A DNA stretch of 64,000 nt. It comes from JAZBPO01 sp963691775 (lineage in GTDB: Bacteria > Pseudomonadota > Gammaproteobacteria > Pseudomonadales > Azotimanducaceae). The position numbers and the translations under genes are program-made. Below the pieces are notes generated by a model. It worked only from the letters and a program-made list of their open reading frames with translations. It searched no databases and was not told the DNA's origin. Of this stretch, positions 56,785 through 64,000 are shown piece by piece. The first letter of the stretch is position 1; every line of letters begins with the position of its first letter. The stretch is from positions 3,782,001-3,846,000 of the forward strand of contig OY829369.1 in the NCBI GenBank assembly GCA_963691775.1, given 5' to 3'.

Positions 56785-59229
56785 TCACCCCTTCATGCGC
56801 GCCGATCTTGGATCGTAGAACGGCGCCAGCTGCAGGGTCGCCGGATAGCAGCGACTGGCGACCTCGATCTCGAAGCGGTGGGTCGTGAGGAAGTCCCGGG
56901 TGACGCCGTCCGGATGCGAGATCGACGCAATGCCGAGTGAACGTTCTACGCGATGTCCCCACATGCCGGAGGTCGTCAGGCCGACCATTTCGCCGTCCAG
57001 GTAGATCGGCTCGTCGTGGAGCAGCAGGGGCGCATCCTCGTCGTCCACGGCGACGTTGACGAGACGCGTACGCAGCGGTTGTTCGATCCGTTTCAGGGCG
57101 TCGCGGCCGATGAAGTCGCCCTTGTCCATGGCGAGGGCGAAGCCCAGGCCGGCGGCCAGCGGCGAGGTCTCGCTGCCCAGGTCGTGGCCGTAGTGTCGGT
57201 AGCCCTTTTCCATCCGGCAGCTGTTCATCGCGTGGAAACCGGCGTGCAGGAGTCCGTGGGCGGCACCTGCGGCGACGATGCGCTCGTGCACGTGCTGAAC
57301 GAACTCTGTCGGTACATAGAGTTCATAGCCGAGTTCGCCCACATAGGAGAGGCGATTGGCACGAATCCGGGCATAGCCGAGTTCGATGCGCTTCGAATGG
57401 TAGAAGGGAAGGGCCGCGTCGCTCACGTCGTCGGGCGTGAGGGCCTGCAGGAGTGTGCGCGCCGCTGGCCCCATGAGACCGAGGATGGAGGTGCCGGCAC
57501 CCTCTCGGAAGAGCTGGGCGCGCGCGTCGACAGGGATGTGCCGGCGTAGCCAGTCGTGGTCGCGCTCGGCGCAGGCGACGGAGCTGACGATCATGAAGGC
57601 GTCGACGGCAAGGCGCGTTACGGTCACGTCGGCCTCGATGCCGCCGCGGGCGTTCAGCCACTGCGTGTAGACCACGCGGTCCACGGGCACGTCGACGCTG
57701 TTCGCGCTCACCCGGTCGAGGACTCTGCAGGCGTCTGGGCCCCTGAGCACGAAGATCGGATAGCTCGACTGATCGAACAGGGCGACGCGATCGCGAACGG
57801 CGAGGCACTCCTCGCGGCAGGCATCAAACCAGTTCTGGCGTCCGTAGCTGTAGGCGTAGCGCGGCGCCGAGCCGTTACGCGCGTACCAGTTCGGCCGTTC
57901 CCAGCCGGCGAGCTCGCCCATGACGGCGCCCTCGTCGAGTAGGTCTCGATGCAGGGCGCTGCGCCGGGCGCCGCGCGCGCTCTCGTACTGCCGGAACGGC
58001 CAGTGCATCGCATAGAGGAGCCCCAGCGTCTCCGTGGTGCGATCGGCGAGGTATTCCTTGTTCGACTGGAACGACAACGATCGGCGGACGTCGACGTCGA
58101 AGAGATCCATGGGCGCGTGGCCGTCGACGATCCAGTCGGCGAGGACCTTGCCGGCGCCGCCCGAGGACTGGATGCCGATCGAGTTGAAGCCCGCGGCGAC
58201 AAAGAGATTGTCGTGTTCAGCCGTTGGGCCGAGGAGATAGCGGTCGTCCGGCGTGAAGCTTTCCGGTCCGTTGAAGAGCAATTGCACACCGGCGTCAGCC
58301 AGGGGCGGATAGCGCTTCAGGGCCTGCGCAAGGATCGGTTCGAAGTGGTCGAAATCCTCGGGCAGGGTGCCGAAGGCGAAGTCGTGGGGCACGCCGTCCA
58401 CGGCCCAGGGCTTCGCTTCGAGTTCGAAGGCACCGACGAGGAGCTTGCCTGCATCCTCCTTCAAGTAAGCCTGTTCGTCGGGCATGCGCAGGGTCGGCAT
58501 GCCGGGCGTGAGCACGGGCATGGGCTCGGTGACGAGATAGAAGTGCTCGGCCGCCTGCAGCGGTACGGCAACGCCGGCGCGGGCCGCGAGCTGCCGCGTC
58601 CACATGCCCGCGGCGAGCACCACGGTGCGGGCGCGCACCTCGCCCTCGGGCGTGCGGACGCCAACGATCCGCCCGTGCTCGATCAGCAGATCGTCAACGC
58701 GCAGGCCCTCACGAATCGTCGCGCCGCCCGCGCGGGCGCCGGTGGCCAGGGCCATGGTCGTGTCGACAGGATTGGTCTGCCCGTCGCCGGGCAAGCGAAC
58801 GGCGCCGTGAACGCCGTTCAGGGAAAGGTCCGGCCAGTAGTCGAGGATCTGCTCCGGCGCGAGCTGTTCCACCTCTACGCCGAAGGCCCGTGCCGAGGTT
58901 GCCTGCCGGAGCAGCTCTGCCATGCGGCCCTCGTTCAGCGCAACCGAGATCGAACCCGTCGTGCGGAAGCCGGTCGCCTGTCCGGTCCGTGCTTCGAGAT
59001 CGGCGAAGAGCTCCGTCGTGTAGCGGGCAAGTCGCGTCAGATTCCGGCTGGCGCGCAATTGGGCGACGAGACCGGCCGCGTGCCAGGTGGTGCCTGCCGT
59101 CAGCTGGTGCTGTTCGAGAAGAAGGACGTCGGTGCGTCCGCGCTGCGTCAGGTGATAGGCGATGGAGCAGCCGACGATGCCTCCACCGACGATGACGATT
59201 TCAACTGCATCAGGCACAGCGTTCGCCAC
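56785..59229 (-). CDS. FAD/GcvT-domain oxidoreductase (dimethylglycine/sarcosine dehydrogenase-like)
   Basis: 814 residues. An N-terminal FAD-dependent DAO domain (GGGIVGCSIAYHL, then TTWHAAGLVAQLR with the His used for covalent flavin in this family) is followed from about 420 by a GcvT-type folate-binding domain (LFDQSSYPIFVLRGPDA, ERAFRE-like blocks, GYELYVPTEF) and its C-terminal barrel. Members oxidatively demethylate N-methyl amino acids, passing the carbon to tetrahydrofolate. The exact substrate is unknown. First gene of the operon with amidohydrolase and CobW GTPase. Confidence 0.92.
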   Translation of the reverse strand: MANAVPDAVEIVIVGGGIVGCSIAYHLTQRGRTDVLLLEQHQLTAGTTWHAAGLVAQLRASRNLTRLARYTTELFADLEARTGQATGFRTTGSISVALNEGRMAELLRQATSARAFGVEVEQLAPEQILDYWPDLSLNGVHGAVRLPGDGQTNPVDTTMALATGARAGGATIREGLRVDDLLIEHGRIVGVRTPEGEVRARTVVLAAGMWTRQLAARAGVAVPLQAAEHFYLVTEPMPVLTPGMPTLRMPDEQAYLKEDAGKLLVGAFELEAKPWAVDGVPHDFAFGTLPEDFDHFEPILAQALKRYPPLADAGVQLLFNGPESFTPDDRYLLGPTAEHDNLFVAAGFNSIGIQSSGGAGKVLADWIVDGHAPMDLFDVDVRRSLSFQSNKEYLADRTTETLGLLYAMHWPFRQYESARGARRSALHRDLLDEGAVMGELAGWERPNWYARNGSAPRYAYSYGRQNWFDACREECLAVRDRVALFDQSSYPIFVLRGPDACRVLDRVSANSVDVPVDRVVYTQWLNARGGIEADVTVTRLAVDAFMIVSSVACAERDHDWLRRHIPVDARAQLFREGAGTSILGLMGPAARTLLQALTPDDVSDAALPFYHSKRIELGYARIRANRLSYVGELGYELYVPTEFVQHVHERIVAAGAAHGLLHAGFHAMNSCRMEKGYRHYGHDLGSETSPLAAGLGFALAMDKGDFIGRDALKRIEQPLRTRLVNVAVDDEDAPLLLHDEPIYLDGEMVGLTTSGMWGHRVERSLGIASISHPDGVTRDFLTTHRFEIEVASRCYPATLQLAPFYDPRSARMKG

Positions 59230-59592
59230 GATCGCGCTCCCTCCTCAAGATCGGCCCAGACGGCGACCTTGCCCGTCGCGTACGAAGGATAGACCCGTTT
59301 GGCGATCGGACGCGTTCGCTCGGTGCGCTTTCTTTGTTCTCTCACGGTTGGCGTGCGCGTGCGGTGGTGCTGGCGCCGCAATCGCGCCGTGCGCGCGAGA
59401 CAGGGAGAGTGGGGGGCAGAGGAGAGGGCGTGGCCGAACGATGAGGATGCAGGACGAGGAAGGGGCTGACGCGGCTCATGGTCGCGCGATGCTTCATGGG
59501 GCAGCGGTGTCTCAAGGGCCACCCCTGCGAAAGCGAACGTCATTTGCGTCGGTGCGCTCGGGAGGTGACCGAAGGGGCGTTCTCCGGTGCGA
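59230..59592. other. Gene-free stretch
   Basis: No credible gene between the FAD/GcvT operon and the COQ4-like gene. The operon promoter is expected near 59230-59330. A strong stem-loop at 59593-59617 closes the region and is listed separately. Confidence 0.4.
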
Positions 59593-59617
59593 GGCGCCAG
59601 CCGTTTTGGCTGGCGCC
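59593..59617. terminator. Strong 10-bp hairpin behind the COQ4-like gene
   Basis: GGCGCCAGCC and GGCTGGCGCC pair perfectly across a 5-base GTTTT loop, starting ten bases past the COQ4-like stop. No T-tract follows on the minus strand, so it may be a terminator-like or mRNA-stabilising stem. Confidence 0.55.
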
Positions 59618-59627
59618 CGGAGGTGCC

Positions 59628-60356
59628 TCAGGCGGGCTGCGCGACCAACTGTTCGAGCGATGCGCCGTAGCTGCGGGGCTGTGGAATGGCGAGGCGCGTG
59701 CGCACCTCGTTGAGCGGCATCGCGACGAACGCCCGCCAGTCCATGCCTGGAAGCCAGGCTGCGCGCCGACCACTCAGAAAGGCTTCGAGCGTCGGGCCGA
59801 AGCTGTTCCGAAGGCCGATTTCCCGTGCATGGCGCAGGGTGCCGAAGAAAGCGATCACGGCAAGCCCGAGGTTGCCCGTTTGCGCTGCGGTGAACGTGAC
59901 GACGCAAACCTCGCCGAGCGTATTGGTGCCGTAGCCGGTCACCACGTGCCAGAGGTCGTGGCTGTCGCGGCCCCGACGTTCGAACCACTCCACGTCGCCG
60001 CCGCCGCCGCCGCCGCGACGCGTGCGGATCGCGTCGCTTGCTTCGACGAGGCCATCGGCAGTAATGCCCTCGCGCTCGCAGAACGCGAGATACTCACGGC
60101 CGAGGGACCCCGCCGGCAGTTCCGCGAGCGCGGCGCGGTCGCTGAGGAGCGTGAGCATCTCGGGCTGCTCTGCGACAAGGTCCGGGCGCAGGCGGTTGAG
60201 TTTCCGGAAGCCGCGCTCGGAGCTGCGGCCGCGAAGGGCGTCGAGGATCTCGAACACATGCTCGGTTTCCTCGGGGTTCTTCAGCAGGCGCCGAACGGCT
60301 CGTAGAGCGCGAACGGGCTGGAGTCGGGCGGCACGGGGAAGAGGGGGCGTCGACAT
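59628..60356 (-). CDS. coq4: COQ4-like ubiquinone biosynthesis protein
   Basis: 242 residues. The family metal motif HDxxH-x11-E is present as HDLWHVVTGYGTNTLGE. COQ4 acts in ubiquinone synthesis, in eukaryotes as an organiser of the complex and a C1-decarboxylase-hydroxylase. A run of six Gly (GGGGGG) lies just ahead of the motif. ATG 60356 follows GGAGA. It is divergent from the TetR regulator with shared operators. Confidence 0.88.
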   Translation of the reverse strand: MSTPPLPRAARLQPVRALRAVRRLLKNPEETEHVFEILDALRGRSSERGFRKLNRLRPDLVAEQPEMLTLLSDRAALAELPAGSLGREYLAFCEREGITADGLVEASDAIRTRRGGGGGGDVEWFERRGRDSHDLWHVVTGYGTNTLGEVCVVTFTAAQTGNLGLAVIAFFGTLRHAREIGLRNSFGPTLEAFLSGRRAAWLPGMDWRAFVAMPLNEVRTRLAIPQPRSYGASLEQLVAQPA

Positions 60357-60372
60357 GGGGGTCTCCGCTATT

Positions 60373-60384
60373 GACAATGATGTC
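60373..60384. promoter_or_regulatory. TetR-type operator 1
   Basis: GACAATGATGTC has GACA/TGTC half-sites around a 4-bp spacer. It overlaps a perfect TTGACA (60371-60376), likely the -35 of the TetR gene promoter, so binding would block that promoter. Confidence 0.6.
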
Positions 60385-60403
60385 AGCAAATATGGGGGTT
60401 ATA

Positions 60404-60415
60404 GACATTAATGTC
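60404..60415. promoter_or_regulatory. TetR-type operator 2
   Basis: GACATTAATGTC is a perfect 12-bp palindrome with the same GACA/TGTC halves as operator 1. It overlaps the TetR start codon and, on the minus strand, a TTGACA that could be the COQ4-like gene's -35. Centres are 31 bp apart, about three helical turns. Confidence 0.65.
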
Positions 60416-61070
60416 AACAAGTGAGTTGCGAGGGTCCGGTCGCCGGATACGACGGACGCCGGAGGCTGCACGTGCGCTGATCCTCGACGTGGCAGAAGCC
60501 CGGCTTGGCAAGATGGGGCTTTCTGGCCTCAAGGTCGCGGACGTAGCAGCGGAGGCTGGAATGTCACACGGCACGCTGCTGCATCACTTTGGCAGCAGCG
60601 ATGCGCTTCGAATGCAGCTTGCCAAGCGCATGGCTGAGCGCCTCCTGGACGAGGTGCTTGCGATCGAGCGTGAGCGGCCGGACGCAGAGGCGGAGATGGC
60701 CCGTTTCTTCGAACAGCTCTTCCGGGCGCTTGCAGGAGGCGGTCACGCTCGGTTGATCGCCTGGCTTTCGCTGGATGAATCCAGAGACCGGCACCTCGAC
60801 GTGCTGGTCGGGTCTACCGGGGAGCGTTTCGAGGCACTGGTGGAGGTCATCGCGTCGCGCGCGGTTGGGTGCCGGATCGAGGATGCGCGCCGCGAGGCGC
60901 GCTATCTCGTGCTCATGGTCGTGAGCTCGGCGATCGGGCTGGGCGTAGCCCGCGATGTCCTGTTTTCGGAGCTCCAGCTGGATGCGTCCGCGGAGCTGGA
61001 TTACGCGCGCTGGCTCAACGCTCTGATTCGCGAACGGGTCGAAGTGCTGCAGGGCGACGCCGAGGTCTGA
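60411..61070 (+). CDS. TetR/AcrR-family regulator
   Basis: 219 residues. The HTH (about 36-60: LKVADVAAEAGMSHGTLLHHFGS) is a typical TetR_N domain, and the rest is the variable helical ligand/dimer domain. The first codons follow an operator-like palindrome rather than a ribosome site, so a leaderless or weakly initiated message is possible. Divergent from the COQ4-like gene, it probably represses both. Confidence 0.88.
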   Translation: MSTSELRGSGRRIRRTPEAARALILDVAEARLGKMGLSGLKVADVAAEAGMSHGTLLHHFGSSDALRMQLAKRMAERLLDEVLAIERERPDAEAEMARFFEQLFRALAGGGHARLIAWLSLDESRDRHLDVLVGSTGERFEALVEVIASRAVGCRIEDARREARYLVLMVVSSAIGLGVARDVLFSELQLDASAELDYARWLNALIRERVEVLQGDAEV

Positions 61071-61260
61071 GAATGTGCCGCTGCCCTTGACGGACAGCTT
61101 CGCGATGAAGTGTCCGTTTGTTTCGTCGGCAGGCGGCTATGGCGTTATGGCTTGCACGTGCGCTGCGGACGGCGGGCGCAGGGCGCAGGGCGTCGACGCA
61201 GGCGTTGGCGTGCGGCAGCAGTCTTGCGAGCAAGGCGTCCCTGCCGGCCTCGACGATCAG

Positions 61261-61960
61261 TCAGGGCTCGCCCGCGGCGACCTCGGACCGATCCCATCCC
61301 GCGGCGCGTCTGACGCGCGGATTCATCTCCAGCGCAGCCGGTGCGACCTCGGCCCTGGGCGGGCATGAACGGTTCGGTTTCGTCGAGCACTGGCCGAGCG
61401 CGCGTGGACAGGCGGAAAAAGGGTGTCGGCGGAGAGCGGCGTGGGCACTCCGGCGGTGAAGGATAGGCATTCCGCCTCGCCCGATCGGCGCCATGAACGA
61501 CGACGTGAGCAGAGCACCGATTATGCTGGAGTTGCCGTTCACCGGCACGATGACCGCTGCGACGGACACGAATTGCCCCGCGTCCGCGTACTCGTCCGCA
61601 AGGGCAACGCAGATGGCATAACGCGTCAGGGTGCAGGCACCCCCGGTACCGAGCATGAACGCCGCATGCCCGTTTGCGCCGAGCAGTACGGAGCGCCGGA
61701 CGACAAGGGGAGCAAGGCTACCTTGCTAATTTCGCGCGCGAGCATCGCCTATAACGGTTGCTGTCATCAGCTGCGCGATAGCGCGGGTAGCCAGGCCTGC
61801 CTTGCGGTCATAGACGGGGCCAAGCAGCGGGAAGGCGCCCGTGATGATCCCGTTTGCCATGGCGCCGCCGAGCGCAACGGGCGCCATTTGCCGGCCCGCG
61901 TGCGCGCGGGCCAAACGCGCACCCCCCAAGCGCTGCCCGTCGTTCTGATCGAGGTTTTTA
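61261..61960 (-). pseudogene. C-terminal half of an MFS transporter, amber-interrupted
   Basis: Minus-strand frame 61929-61261 reads as the second half of an MFS permease (MANGIITGAFPLLGPVYDRKAGL, then LTRYAICVALADEYADAGQFVSVAA, VNGNSSIIGALLTSSFMAPIG, PAALEMNPRV) but is cut in frame by TAG at 61726-61728. Some positions (the loop around HRRSAHAALRRHPF) suggest further damage. The N-terminal half is missing, with only a stop upstream near 61963. It is a decayed gene. Confidence 0.65.
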
Positions 61961-62090
61961 GGGTCCTATCGATTTCGCGGCCGTAGTGCGCGGGGCCCCG
62001 CCACCGAAGCGCCAAGGCGGCGCCTCCGGGTCCCTCGGTGACTCCCCTTGGGTATGCTGCCGGGAGCTGGAATTCGAGGACCTCGATGTG

Positions 62091-63335
62091 ATGCGTGTGC
62101 TGCTGACCTTGAGTCTGGCCTTGTCCACCGCCGTTCATGGCGCTGAATCTGAAGGCATCGAAGCATTCCGCTCGCTCTTCCGCAGCGTAACGCCGAAGAC
62201 GTTCGACAGCGGTGGAGAGATCGCGCGTCAGTTCCACCTCGATTCCGGTGCCTATCTGGAGATGGCCACGATCGCGCGCACGGGACAGGCGCGCCCCTTG
62301 CCCGAGGCGATCGATCCCGCAGTGGCCGCGCAGACCGTACGCTGGCCCGACGGCGAGGGTGCGCTGGATGACTATGTTCAGGGCAATGCCTATGTCGACG
62401 GGGCGCTCGTCCTGCACGGCGGCGAGATCGTCTACGAGGCCTATCCGCGCATGGCGCCCTGGCAGCGGCACTTTTCCTGGTCCGTGAGCAAGGTCGTGCT
62501 GTCGACGGCGCTGGCAGTGCTGGTAGACGAAGAACGCGTCGATCCCGAGGCAGGCGTCGAGACCTATCTGCCGGAACTGGCAGGGACCGTATGGGACGGT
62601 GTCGCGGTGCGCGACGTCGCCAACATGGCGTCGGGTGTCGATTGCCGGGACTCGGACGGCTACCAGACCTCGACGACGTGCATCTATCGCCTCGAGGAAT
62701 CGCTCGGCATCACCGCTGAGACGGGCTATGACGGTGGCCTCCTGGCGCACCTGCAATCGATCGAGCGCCGAGGGCCCGCCGGCGCACGCAACGAGTACGC
62801 CTCTGCGAACACGATCGTCATGGGACTGATCCTCGAGGCCGTGAGCGGACGGTCCTTCGCCGACTTCGTGCGCGATCGCCTGTGGGCGCCCATGGGTGCC
62901 GAAGCGGACGCTCTGGTCGCGATCTCGCGGGAGGGCTTCGCCTACACCAGCGGCGGCGTGGCGCTGCGCCTGCGCGACCTGGCGCGCTTCGGGGCGCTGC
63001 ACACGCGTCCGGAAGGGTTCGGCGTGCTGTCCGAGGCAATGCTCGCTGACATCCAGGGAGGACGCGGTGTGGCGCTCGATCCCGGGCGCGCTGAGGCGCG
63101 CGACGCGTACTTCTTCGGCGATGCGCCAGTACGCGCCTCCTGGCAATGGGACCACGTCTGGTCTGACGGTGCGCTCTACAAGGGCGGGTATTCCGGCCAG
63201 GGACTATACGTCGACCCTGATCGTGATCTCGTTGTTGCGTGGTTCGGCACCGGCGAGGACTACAGTGCCCGGCGCAATGATCTGCTCACGATCGCGCGAC
63301 AGCTTGCGACAAGCGGCCGGTTCGAAGGGGAGTAA
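62091..63335 (+). CDS. Serine hydrolase (class C beta-lactamase/6-aminohexanoate hydrolase family)
   Basis: 414 residues with a signal peptide (LLTLSLALSTAVHGA). The nucleophile motif SxxK is SVSK in FSWSVSKVVLS, and the YxSxN motif appears as NEYASANTIV, as in 6-aminohexanoate-dimer hydrolase-like enzymes and serine beta-lactamase relatives. The substrate is unknown. GAGGA lies seven bases before an in-frame GTG at 62088 and ten before ATG 62091; I chose the ATG. Confidence 0.88.
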   Translation: MRVLLTLSLALSTAVHGAESEGIEAFRSLFRSVTPKTFDSGGEIARQFHLDSGAYLEMATIARTGQARPLPEAIDPAVAAQTVRWPDGEGALDDYVQGNAYVDGALVLHGGEIVYEAYPRMAPWQRHFSWSVSKVVLSTALAVLVDEERVDPEAGVETYLPELAGTVWDGVAVRDVANMASGVDCRDSDGYQTSTTCIYRLEESLGITAETGYDGGLLAHLQSIERRGPAGARNEYASANTIVMGLILEAVSGRSFADFVRDRLWAPMGAEADALVAISREGFAYTSGGVALRLRDLARFGALHTRPEGFGVLSEAMLADIQGGRGVALDPGRAEARDAYFFGDAPVRASWQWDHVWSDGALYKGGYSGQGLYVDPDRDLVVAWFGTGEDYSARRNDLLTIARQLATSGRFEGE

Positions 63336-63420
63336 GCGCGCGGCCCTTGCCCGGCGCCTCTGCGCTCGCCAAGGTTGGGGGATCGATCGAGACGGCGATC
63401 ACGCCGCGGGAGGGGACCGG

Positions 63421-64000
63421 ATGAGAAGGCTTGAAGGCAAGTGTGCGCTGATTACGGGGGCGGGGGCGGGCCTCGGTCAGGCGAGCGCAGAGCGCATGGC
63501 AGCCGAGGGCGCTCGGGTGATCTGTACCGACGTCGATCTGCAGATCGCGGAAGGCACGGCCGCGCGGATCGAGGAAGCCGGCGGCCAGGCGGAGGCCTGG
63601 GCCCTCGACGTCTCCTCCGAAGAACAGATCATCGACGCAGTGGCGCGCGCGAAGACCGACCATGGTGGCTTGCAGGTGCTGTTCAACAACGCCGGCGTTT
63701 CGATGCTCGACTGGGATACGACGATCCGCATCAATCTCAGCGGCGTGTTCTACGCCCTCAAGCACGCGGCGCCGCAAATGGCGGCGCAGGGCGGGGGTGC
63801 GATCGTGAACACGAGTTCTATCCTCGGTCTCGTTGGCTTCAGCGTGCCACCGGAACTGCGCATGGAGGAGAGCAATGCGGACGGCCCCGCCTACATCGCC
63901 TCGAAGCACGGCGTGGTCGGCCTAACCAAGCAGTTCGCACTCGAGTACGGGCCGAGCAACGTGCGGGTGAACGCGATCTCGCCGGGGTTCATCGAAACGA
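63421..64000 (+). CDS. Short-chain dehydrogenase/reductase, cut by window end
   Basis: The first 193 residues of a classical SDR: TGAGAGLGQASAERM cofactor loop, NNAGVSM, NTSSILG (catalytic Ser) and YIASKHG (Tyr/Lys). GGGAGG lies ahead of ATG 63421. The frame runs off the window after ISPGFIET, so the C-terminus is missing. It follows the serine hydrolase by 85 bp and may share its transcript. Confidence 0.9.
   Translation, partial: MRRLEGKCALITGAGAGLGQASAERMAAEGARVICTDVDLQIAEGTAARIEEAGGQAEAWALDVSSEEQIIDAVARAKTDHGGLQVLFNNAGVSMLDWDTTIRINLSGVFYALKHAAPQMAAQGGGAIVNTSSILGLVGFSVPPELRMEESNADGPAYIASKHGVVGLTKQFALEYGPSNVRVNAISPGFIET

Noticed and set aside
61767..63155. Long minus-strand frame opposite the serine hydrolase
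   Set aside because: Antisense to a gene with clear SxxK and YxSxN motifs; only the part below 61960, in another frame, shows MFS character.

Overview
The window is GC-rich bacterial chromosome. It most resembles a free-living, respiratory gammaproteobacterium. The supporting markers are a monomeric isocitrate dehydrogenase, the very large NAD-dependent glutamate dehydrogenase, PEP carboxylase, a COQ4-type ubiquinone protein, a Tat-exported molybdenum sulfite dehydrogenase with its cytochrome c, and FAD/GcvT demethylase-type enzymes. The genus cannot be told from the sequence. No rRNA, tRNA, CRISPR array, phage or insertion sequence was found. TGA is the commonest stop, but TAA and TAG are also used by sound genes.

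Layout. 0.1-2.3 kb: a secreted LruC-type protein and a lipoprotein. 2.5-6.7 kb (minus): an operon of an outer-membrane barrel, a secreted protein and a hybrid histidine kinase. 7-16.7 kb: PEP carboxylase behind a 12-bp tandem repeat, a histidine phosphatase, an SDR, a second hybrid kinase and a 5'-nucleotidase-type phosphatase. 17-22 kb: a GNAT pseudogene with two amber codons, an M20 peptidase, a sulfotransferase, then 1.4 kb without proteins holding DnaA-like boxes and a probable structured RNA of about 600 nt with an intrinsic terminator, then a TauD dioxygenase. 22.6-32.4 kb: isocitrate dehydrogenase, dihydroorotase, a YeiH-type transporter and NAD-glutamate dehydrogenase. 32.4-36.2 kb: SoxC-like sulfite dehydrogenase with cytochrome c, an aldo/keto reductase and a second TauD-type enzyme. 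36.3-46.4 kb: a frameshifted metallo-beta-lactamase-fold gene, a prolyl oligopeptidase, a DEAD-box helicase, a gamma-glutamyltransferase, an old-yellow-enzyme-type oxidoreductase, MetY and a 36-aa membrane protein. 46.7-54.4 kb: an uncharacterised protein, an SDR/MFS pair, a methyltransferase-like protein, an acyltransferase, an HTH regulator and a CinA-like protein. 54.4-59.2 kb (minus): an operon of FAD/GcvT oxidoreductase, amidohydrolase and CobW GTPase. 59.6-61.1 kb: COQ4 and a divergent TetR regulator sharing two palindromic operators. 61.2-64 kb: an MFS pseudogene, a serine hydrolase and an SDR cut by the window end.

Themes. Much of the content is central carbon and nitrogen metabolism (ppc, icd, gdhB, pyrC, metY). 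A second scattered set concerns sulfur or oxidised organic compounds (two TauD dioxygenases, sulfite dehydrogenase, putative sulfate exporter, sulfotransferase, MetY). The observations most worth following are the structured RNA locus at 20.3-20.95 kb, the CobW/amidohydrolase operon, the twin TetR operators, and the three decayed or interrupted genes whose lesions can be placed exactly.
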